A stretch of DNA of 64,000 nucleotides from Sutcliffiella horikoshii (GTDB taxonomy: Bacteria > Bacillota > Bacilli > Bacillales > Bacillaceae_I), in the NCBI RefSeq assembly GCF_008180725.1, contig NZ_VTEV01000001.1, positions 737,628 to 801,627 on the forward strand, in the 5' to 3' direction. Position numbers and translations under genes: made by a program. Below, piece by piece: positions 53,993 to 61,047 of the stretch. Numbering within the stretch: position 1 is the first letter of the stretch; each line of letters opens with the position of its first letter. Under the pieces are notes generated by a model. The model had not been told where the DNA came from, did not search any database, and saw nothing but the letters and a program-made list of their open reading frames with translations.

Positions 53993-54142
53993 ATGAAGAA
54001 AAATCAATTGAATATGACAAATGCTGATGCAAGAAATCGAGGATTAAACCTTTTAGATGCTTGGTTGAAAGATCTTACTTTAAAGGAGAAAAGTAATTCG
54101 AATATGAAAGTTGGAGATGTTAATGAAAAACACAGGAGGTGA
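53993..54142 (+). CDS. Small protein, 49 residues
   Basis: MKKNQLNMTNADARNRGLNL..., ending HRR. Ribosome site AAAGGAGG seven bases from the ATG is near-optimal, which supports it. Helical, charged, no membrane segment. Its end overlaps the next gene by 20 bases in another frame. Confidence 0.6.
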   Translation: MKKNQLNMTNADARNRGLNLLDAWLKDLTLKEKSNSNMKVGDVNEKHRR

Positions 54143-54344
54143 AAATGATTATCCGCTAATTCTTACCGCGAAAGAAATTTGTGAAATATTGAAAATTTCA
54201 AAACCAACAGCATATGAAATAATGTCAAGGTCAAACTTCCCATTACTTAAAATTGGAAAATGTAAAAGAGTATTTAGAAATGATTTTTTTGATTGGTTAA
54301 AGTCCGAAAGAAAAAACCACCATTCGAATAATAAAAAACTATAA
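54123..54344 (+). CDS. HTH/excisionase-family DNA-binding protein
   Basis: 73 residues from ATG 54123 (GGAG seven bases upstream). LILTAKEICEILKISKPTAYEIMSRSNFPLLKIGKCKRVFRNDFFDWLKSE is the helix-turn-helix 17/AlpA-Xis pattern (LTxxEVAxxLxIs...FPxxKIGxxxRfxxxdl...WL). Small recombination directionality or regulator protein. Last of the plus-strand group; terminator at 54354. Confidence 0.85.
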   Translation: MKNTGGENDYPLILTAKEICEILKISKPTAYEIMSRSNFPLLKIGKCKRVFRNDFFDWLKSERKNHHSNNKKL

Positions 54345-54353
54345 GAAAAGCAT

Positions 54354-54396
54354 ATATTCATTGAAGTACTAATTATACTTCAATGAATATTTTTTT
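54354..54396 (+). terminator. Intrinsic terminator
   Basis: ATATTCATTGAAGT / ACTTCAATGAATAT stem, 9-base loop, T7. Ends the HTH gene group. Confidence 0.9.
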
Positions 54397-55006
54397 ACAT
54401 TCAAAAAATTTTTGGGAAGTTTAAATAGTACAATACATCATTCCTTATAAAAATAAATAGGTCTCCTTCAATTTGCACAATTCTTTTACTAATCAATGCT
54501 CCATTCCAAATTCAATATTAGGACATAATGTATAAGATACTGTTCTTCACTAGAACCAAATAATTAACGGTCCTATTCTAGAAATTGTAACTTAACCAAT
54601 TGACAAAACTATTATATCTTTTTACAAGTATCAGTATATTTTACTAATTCTTGTTATATATTAAATACAGCATAACAAACTCTGGATCTCCACTAAGTAG
54701 TTCAGCTTTTCTACTGTTTTTCTAATGATAGGATCACATTTAGAAATTAGCAGTAATACCTATTCCCACTCAATTCCTCTATATCCATATTAGAACTTGG
54801 ATTATTAGGTTTTACTTCAAGTTAATGCTATTCATGGTGTGTACGACACATAGAAAAATTGCACTCTCCCCAATGTATTACCTTACTTACGATAGAAATT
54901 ATTATTAAAACTGTATTTTACATTGGATTCTTAATTTGCCATTCATATTTAAAAAAGATAAAATTGAATTAATCAGTAGAGCTCAACTACTGTGGGTGAA
55001 CAATCA
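54397..55006. other. Gene-free AT-rich stretch
   Basis: About 600 bases with no credible frame, ribosome site or fold that I can support. Confidence 0.55.
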
Positions 55007-55046
55007 CTCCATCCCAACTTGCCAGCGTATAGGGATGGAGTTTTTC
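55007..55046 (+). terminator. Orphan intrinsic terminator on the plus strand
   Basis: CTCCATCCC (55007-55015) with GGGATGGAG (55032-55040) and T5. It has no plus-strand gene within 600 bases upstream; it might end a small RNA. Confidence 0.7.
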
Positions 55047-55376
55047 TTAAGTTAATGGATAGTCTTCTTCAGATAAGTTACGTACTACCTTTTTAATAAA
55101 CCATTCTCTTTCATAGATCCATTCGTATCTTATTATTTTTTCATAGTTTAAGATACCTTTAATCTGAAGAATGGTCTCTTCAGCATCTTCTATTAATGCA
55201 AGAATGGATTTTATCTCTTGATAAATCAGTGTTTCGAACAAACCTTTCTCAAATATATTCCAAAGACTTTCTTGAATACTTTTGTGATATTTCAGGTCAT
55301 CTTTAACTATATTTAATAAATTTCTATTAATACTCTCTGTCCTAGAATTAATAACAACCCTCTCCCATAAACTCAT
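55047..55376 (-). CDS. Hypothetical protein
   Basis: 109 residues, helical and charged (LLNIVKDDLKYHKSIQESLWNIFEKG, IEDAEETILQIKGIL). No ribosome site is visible before the ATG and no family is recognised. May be real or a chance frame in AT-rich DNA. Confidence 0.35.
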   Translation of the reverse strand: MSLWERVVINSRTESINRNLLNIVKDDLKYHKSIQESLWNIFEKGLFETLIYQEIKSILALIEDAEETILQIKGILNYEKIIRYEWIYEREWFIKKVVRNLSEEDYPLT

Positions 55377-56159
55377 ATTAGCGCTTATTGGTTTTAACTA
55401 TTGTTCTTATATAGCAAATAATAAAGATATGTTCCTGATTAGAAATTACATGTAATACAGCAAGAAGTATTTATTCAGCCATGTAGTGTGTTGTGTATAT
55501 AACATTTAATTAAAGTATGAAATGGTAGTAAGATTTTTGCATATTAAAAAACAGCTGTATATTAGAATTTTTGTAAATCCGCAAAGTGAAATAAAGAAAT
55601 TGTATCGCATGGCAACATCCATTGTTTTCACATGTTCAATATACATTTCTTCGGTTATGTTAGCTTCTAGGTGAAAACCTTAGCTAAAACATGTGGCATT
55701 TTTACATCTTGATCTACACAAAAGTTTCTAATCTAGAAATTGTATTTTTCACTAGTATGTTTGTGGTTGCTAGGCTAAAGAATGGTACCAGCGTTACTAC
55801 CTATTTGGATTCATCCAGAGACAACTCCGCTGTTTTAAAAGGGTAACTTGTTCCACATTTTTTTGAAGGCCTATTTCCTCTTAATTTCATCTAAGATTTT
55901 TGAAAAAGTCAAATCCTTTAATTCTTCCTTATGTACTCAAATTCGCCCACTACTTTTAACTTTTTATGTACATAATATAAAGGTATAGCATATTCCAGTT
56001 TTAAAATTTCATTAGTATTTATATCCTTGCTTATATCATTTCTACCCTTAGATTCTTGTGGTAGCTCTTTACTTTATATTTGTGTAGCTCAATTTCCCCT
56101 TTTTTACTACTTAAATCCCTTTAAATACTTCATTAGGTATATTCAACATTAGTAAACAA
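55377..56159. other. Gene-free stretch, probable intron remnant tail
   Basis: Nearly 800 bases without a gene. It follows the group II intron 5' remnant in the intron's reading direction, where the reverse transcriptase ORF would be; I see no RT motifs (such as YADD), so the ORF is lost or eroded. Confidence 0.45.
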
Positions 56160-56308
56160 ATTCTACTAGTTATATATGAAGTTTGCTTTCCTCAAACCAG
56201 TGGTTTGCCGTTCGCTCTTTCAGAATCTACGTCGCACAGTTACCCTTGCGTTAAGATACTGCTACTTCTGCCTACACATTTTGGGACTTGTTCCCTATTG
56301 ATGCACAC
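56160..56308 (-). mobile_element. 5' remnant of a group IIC intron
   Basis: Minus strand reads GTGTGCATCAATAGGGA..., then AGGCAGAAGTAGCAGT, TTAACGCAAGGGT, GATTCTGAAAGAGCG, AACGGCAAACC and CTTCATAT. The same order of motifs forms the domain I start of class C introns such as that of Oceanobacillus iheyensis, as I recall it. A hairpin (GAGAACCTTAGG / CCTAAGGTTCTC) lies just upstream, the kind of insertion site class C introns choose. The remainder of the intron is missing. Confidence 0.75.
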
Positions 56309-56325
56309 ACGCTGGGATTGTCATG

Positions 56326-56354
56326 GAGAACCTTAGGACAAACCTAAGGTTCTC
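56326..56354 (-). terminator. Terminator-like hairpin after panD
   Basis: GAGAACCTTAGG / CCTAAGGTTCTC perfect 12-bp stem, 5-base loop. The T tract is absent: the intron remnant begins about 18 bases later, so the insertion may have displaced it. Confidence 0.75.
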
Positions 56355-56359
56355 ACTTT

Positions 56360-56746
56360 TCATACAATAGTAAATGCTTCTTCTTTATGAAGTAATTGTG
56401 CAATAGAGTTATCATCGTTCATTATCGCTACTTTAGGCTTGTGTGTTTGGGCCTCTTCTGGTGTCATTTCAGCATACCCAATGATAATCACAACATCACC
56501 AGGTTGTACTAATCTAGAAGCCGCACCGTTAAGGCAGATACTTTTTGAACCTCTTTCTCCAGAGATAATATAAGTTTCAAATCGAACTCCGTTATTATTA
56601 TTTACAATTTGAACCTTTTCGTTTGCAATCAAACCTACAGTATCTAAAATATCTTGATCAATAGTTATACTTCCAACATAATTTAGGTTAGACTCTGTTA
56701 CTACTGCTCTATGAATTTTTGATTTCATCATTGTTATCATCATCAT
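56360..56746 (-). CDS. panD: Aspartate 1-decarboxylase (PanD)
   Basis: 128 residues (a start one or two codons later is possible; [12 protein letters not shown] fits the usual length best). [12 protein letters not shown] holds the Gly-Ser self-cleavage pair that makes the pyruvoyl cofactor; [42 protein letters not shown] follow the family. Makes beta-alanine from L-aspartate for pantothenate and coenzyme A. In the chromosome panD is usually in panBCD; here it is alone, near NRPS genes. GGGAGTGA upstream. Confidence 0.95.
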   Translation of the reverse strand: MMMITMMKSKIHRAVVTESNLNYVGSITIDQDILDTVGLIANEKVQIVNNNNGVRFETYIISGERGSKSICLNGAASRLVQPGDVVIIIGYAEMTPEEAQTHKPKVAIMNDDNSIAQLLHKEEAFTIV

Positions 56747-57399
56747 ATATCACTCCCATTTTAATTTTTATCTTTATATTAGCATTGAGTTCATTTTGAA
56801 TATTTATATTAGATAGTACTAAAAACCTTACTGGATTATCCTCCATATTTTGGTCAATATATTACCAGTTTTTGAAATTCTCATATTCCTGCTTACGATT
56901 TGTTTTTTACTAAAGGTAACTTGGTTATGTTAGATACCACTTTTCTACTTAACCTTTCGTCATCATTCATAAAATCTTAAAGTTTTATGTAGAAAGGTCT
57001 AGATTTTTGGAATGGAAGGCGCATTTCATTATAAAACTGATAAACTCTGAAACTACTTAATCCCCTTCTTCGTAGCTTAGAGTCTGGTAACGTTTATAAC
57101 AACCCTCCTCTAAAATTTATAACAAGACTCAATATGACCATTTATATCTAGAGTTCTAGTCTAAAATCCTAATCTTGTTCTATTTCAAACTCTAAGTTCC
57201 TTAACTAGTATTTTATTGAAACAACTTGGATCTATTATTCGAATCACTGTTTTTTAATGACCCGGATTCTTCAATTTACCCTTACTTTACATCCACTTGA
57301 GTTTATGCAAGTAATGGATGGAGCAATCTTTAATTGGGTATTTACCTTTTTAATCTAAATCGGGAATATTACCAACTAATTTAGGTATTAGGTGTTAAC
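56747..57399. other. Gene-free AT-rich stretch
   Basis: No credible gene in 650 bases. An inverted repeat AACACTATCTT/AAGATAGTGTT (57400-57438) at its right end has no T tract. Confidence 0.5.
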
Positions 57400-57445
57400 A
57401 ACACTATCTTTATATTACCTTTATGGAAAGATAGTGTTTATCAAT

Positions 57446-58177
57446 TTATAACAATATTTCGTCTATACCCTGAAACGGTATATCGAAATATTCAATTTCC
57501 TTAACTTTATTACATCTTACAGCAAGTGATATTATGAAATTCCCATGATTAAATGAGTCGAATAGAATCCCTTCTTGTAAAGATAAATTGTTTTTTAATG
57601 GAACCTCAAATTTTAGTGGATCTAAAGAAAAACCTTTACCAATCATTTTCATAAATGCTTCTTTTCTTGTCCAAATTTTATAAAATGCTGACTTTTTTTC
57701 AAAATATGTGTGATTTAATTTTACATGAGTAATTTCTTCAGAAGTGAATACTAAATCCATCATTTCAAGGTAGTCTTTGTCTGTCTTTTCAATATCTATA
57801 CCTATACTCCCTTGATGATCTATACAACAAACTATCATTCCTTCTGTATGAGACAGATTAAAATTTACAAATGGATTATAAATATTTTCATCTAAGAATA
57901 ATTTTCCATAGTTATCTTTTAGAAAACCTATCTCTTTAACTGATTTATTATAAAGCTTTGCTAATATTCCCTTCATTACTATTCTTCCTAAAAGAAATTC
58001 AAGTCTTTTATTCTCCATTTTAAATAAGTGGAATTTATTCATTTCTTCTTTATCAAGCACAAATTTATACTTTAAAATACTCCTTAATTCATTTTTATCA
58101 GGTAATTTCATTAAATAAACACATACTTTGTCATTGTCAATAAACAACTTTTTGCAATTCAAAACCTGATGATACAT
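57446..58177 (-). CDS. 4'-phosphopantetheinyl transferase, Sfp type
   Basis: 243 residues. Family motifs in order: FNLSHTEGMIVC near 130 (His), IGIDIEKTDKDYLEMMDLVFTSEEI near 150 (Asp/Glu Mg ligands), and FYKIWTRKEAFMKMIGKGF near 200 (W-x-x-KEA). Attaches the pantetheine arm of CoA to carrier-protein Ser residues of NRPS or PKS. Consistent with the adjacent NRPS gene; not the housekeeping AcpS (which is half the length). Confidence 0.93.
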   Translation of the reverse strand: MYHQVLNCKKLFIDNDKVCVYLMKLPDKNELRSILKYKFVLDKEEMNKFHLFKMENKRLEFLLGRIVMKGILAKLYNKSVKEIGFLKDNYGKLFLDENIYNPFVNFNLSHTEGMIVCCIDHQGSIGIDIEKTDKDYLEMMDLVFTSEEITHVKLNHTYFEKKSAFYKIWTRKEAFMKMIGKGFSLDPLKFEVPLKNNLSLQEGILFDSFNHGNFIISLAVRCNKVKEIEYFDIPFQGIDEILL

Positions 58178-58360
58178 TTATATTAACCCCTTTAATAAAG
58201 TTAACATGTAGCTTAATAATAAAACGTTTTTTTATTATAAAGAAGCTAAATATTAACACCTATTATATTCGACTATTTAAATAAGGTTTCATGAATTCAA
58301 TTTTGATAAATTTATTAAATAAGAGTTGACCAAGCAAAAGTTTTTTCAATCTACAAACTT

Positions 58361-59401
58361 TTAATGTTCTTGCATTATTCCTTTAAAAATTTCCAACGTT
58401 GAGTTGATATCTTTGGAAGTAATACCTGAATGTGTTACTGCACGAATTCTCCCATGTCCTAATTCAGCAATATTAACACCATTTTCTTTCGCTCTTTCTA
58501 TAAATGTTTTCCAATCATAACGTTTATCTACAACTCTAAAATAAACAATATTTGTATCGACAGTGCTTTCATCACATTCAATACCAGCAATTAGTGAAAG
58601 TCCTTTTGCCAATTGTTTTGCGTGAATATGATCTTTATTAAGGCGACTTTCCACCTGTTTTAAAGCAATCAAAGCTGGGGCTGCTATTATACCAGCCTGT
58701 CTCATTCCACCTCCTAACATTTTTCTAATTCTATATACTTTTTTTATAAATTCTTTATTCCCAACAACCATTGATCCAACAGGAGCTGATAAGCCCTTAG
58801 ATAAACAAAATTGAAGTGAATCTGTATATTGTGCAATTTCACTAACATTTTTCCCTATGGCAATAGCTGCGTTAAAAATACGAGCTCCATCCATATGCAC
58901 AGGGATACCTCTCCTTCTAGCAAATACTTGTACTTCATTAAGATATGATAATGGTAAAACTCTCCCGCCCATACGATTGTGAGTGTTCTCAATACAAATA
59001 AGGGAAGGTAATGCAAATTGCGGATCATCTTGATCTTCAGGAAATGCTCTCATTAAATCTTCAATTAATAGTCGACCATCAGATTGTGTAGGTATAGGAT
59101 CATAAATGATACCTCCACATACAGATGCTCCACCAGCCTCATAAATGTAAATATCAGATTCATTTCCTACTAAAACTTTGGAACCACGTGGACAGTGAGC
59201 CATTATAGAAGCCAAATTAGCCATAGTTCCACTAGGCATCAGTATAGCCGCTTCTTTCCCAAACACATTCGCAACTAACCCTTCAATTTCCCTAACTGTT
59301 AAATCTTCCTGATAAATATCATCTCCAAGTGGTGTTTGAATAATGGCCTCCAGCATTTCTCGGGTTGGTAAAGTAAAGGTATCACTTCTTAATTCAATCA
59401 T
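58361..59401 (-). CDS. Low-specificity L-threonine aldolase-like PLP enzyme
   Basis: 346 residues. IELRSDTFTLPT start, DDIYQEDLTVREIEGLVANVFGKEAAILMPSGTMANL, HMDGARIFNAA (cofactor Asp) and LQFCLSKGLSAPVGSMVVG with the PLP Lys. Splits beta-hydroxy amino acids such as threonine into glycine and an aldehyde, and can run in reverse. Lies between the transferase and the NRPS; could supply glycine or a beta-hydroxy amino acid to it, an inference only. GAGGTAG precedes the ATG. Confidence 0.9.
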   Translation of the reverse strand: MIELRSDTFTLPTREMLEAIIQTPLGDDIYQEDLTVREIEGLVANVFGKEAAILMPSGTMANLASIMAHCPRGSKVLVGNESDIYIYEAGGASVCGGIIYDPIPTQSDGRLLIEDLMRAFPEDQDDPQFALPSLICIENTHNRMGGRVLPLSYLNEVQVFARRRGIPVHMDGARIFNAAIAIGKNVSEIAQYTDSLQFCLSKGLSAPVGSMVVGNKEFIKKVYRIRKMLGGGMRQAGIIAAPALIALKQVESRLNKDHIHAKQLAKGLSLIAGIECDESTVDTNIVYFRVVDKRYDWKTFIERAKENGVNIAELGHGRIRAVTHSGITSKDINSTLEIFKGIMQEH

Positions 59402-59516
59402 ATTTGCAACTACCTCTCTATAAGTTTTAATAACTACATCATTGAATCATTTTTCATAATTCCTTATTTCAAAGAAATACAGTCCTTCAGAATTTCAATA
59501 CTAAATTTTTTAAAAT

Positions 59517-60720
59517 TTATGCTACTTTTTGTTGAGCTAACAAGGTATTCATTCGGTCAGCTGCTTATTTTGAGGCATTATAAACTAATGTTACTATGTC
59601 AATATGAACCTTAGCACATTTTCCTATTCGATACCGAACAATGTTCAACTGAAAGAATTCCTTCAGGTAGGCATTTACTCGCTCTAGAGCTGTTAGATGT
59701 TCCAAGCCCTAGACCCTCGTGCTGGTGCTGTATACTTTCTTAAATCTTTAGTGGTTTTTACTTTGTATACCTTTTGGCAGAGTCATCATTAGCTAGTTGG
59801 CATTCCTTACATTCTTTTTTGCCGCGTGTATTTTTAAAGTTTCGTAGTTTACGTCAAAACTAACATAGCGAAAGGAACGCTCACGCACACAGGTTGGTGC
59901 AAAATGCTTATCATAGCCAATCGGTTTAGGCTCATTCCGTTTATTATAAGCAATAACGGGTTGATGCCCCATTTGATGAATCTGCGTATAAATTGGTTCA
60001 AAATCGTATCCAGCGTCCCTTACTTTGTAACGAGGAGCGGGGAGCTGTGCACGTTCATGAATCCCTTTTAATAAAGGTATTGCTGCTTTTCCGTCATTCA
60101 GGTTGCCTGAAGAGAAAAGAGATTGAAGAATGAAATGGCTTGTGGTTTCAACAGCTAAATGACATTTATAACCGTACCAAAAGACGTTTTTTCCTTCACT
60201 ATTTTTCTTGATCCACCACTGGGGTTCTTGGGGTATCTTCGCACGAAGCTCGTCTATGGAACGTCCAACTGATCTTCGATTTTCTTTTGATACAAAGGAA
60301 GATTAGCTTCACGTTCTCCTTTTTAAACTAACCATTGTTCCCGTTCAGACCGCGTTTCTTTGGTTTTTCTTTTGATTTTTCTTCTTTTGATGGATTCTGA
60401 TCACGTGCTTCAAAATGTGTCCCATCAATGGCAGCATTATCATCTGTAATAAAGCCTTCATAAATTGCTTGATGAAGAAGGGTTTCTCGGACCTCTTCTA
60501 AAATGGTTTAGTCACTAATGATTGTAATCATATGTGAGTATGCAGCCTCAAAAAGTACAGAATCAGAGAAGAAAAAGCCACAATCTAAACGAAAGAACAT
60601 ATCATTCTTTAGTCGCTTTACTAAATCTTTAATGAAGGGAATTCGTTCTGTAATTCTGGCTATTAAGGTGTAAAAAATAGCTGTATAGTTGAGCTCAACT
60701 TTAAATTCCTTGAGCCCGTT
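59517..60720 (-). pseudogene. Decayed DDE transposase (IS1182-like)
   Basis: Minus-strand frames assemble into one transposase: FFSDSVLFEAAYSHMITII, EVRETLLHQAIYEGFI, AAIDGTHFEARDQ, VFWYGYKCHLAVETTSHFILQSLFSSGNLNDGKAAIPLLKGIHERA, KVRDAGYDFEPIY, HFAPTCVRERSFRY, then LERVNAYLKEFFQLN and KVHIDIVTLVYNASK. There are at least one internal stop (after NASK) and frameshifts around 60260-60360 and 59720-59800. The N-terminal part is missing. No terminal inverted repeats were identified. Confidence 0.85.
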
Positions 60721-61047
60721 AGGTCAGATTTATGAAATTTATTCCGTTATTATCTTTTATTCGAAAAATGAGTTTGCTGTACCAAAGTAATTTTTTACAA
60801 TTATGGTTCGAAAATTCATTGTAATTAACCAGAGTTCCCTTACCATCTTTTGTCTAAGAAGATCTAAATTACGTGGTGCTGATAAACCCTTATATCAATA
60901 GTTAATACATTGATTACCAGCACCACAAACAAAATAAACGTTGTTAATCCAATTATTAGCTATTTTCATTATTAAGATTAAACAAGGCTGATTCTTTTAT
61001 AAATTTTCATAAGATATACACTGTTATTTCCTTAATGGTAGAATTCA

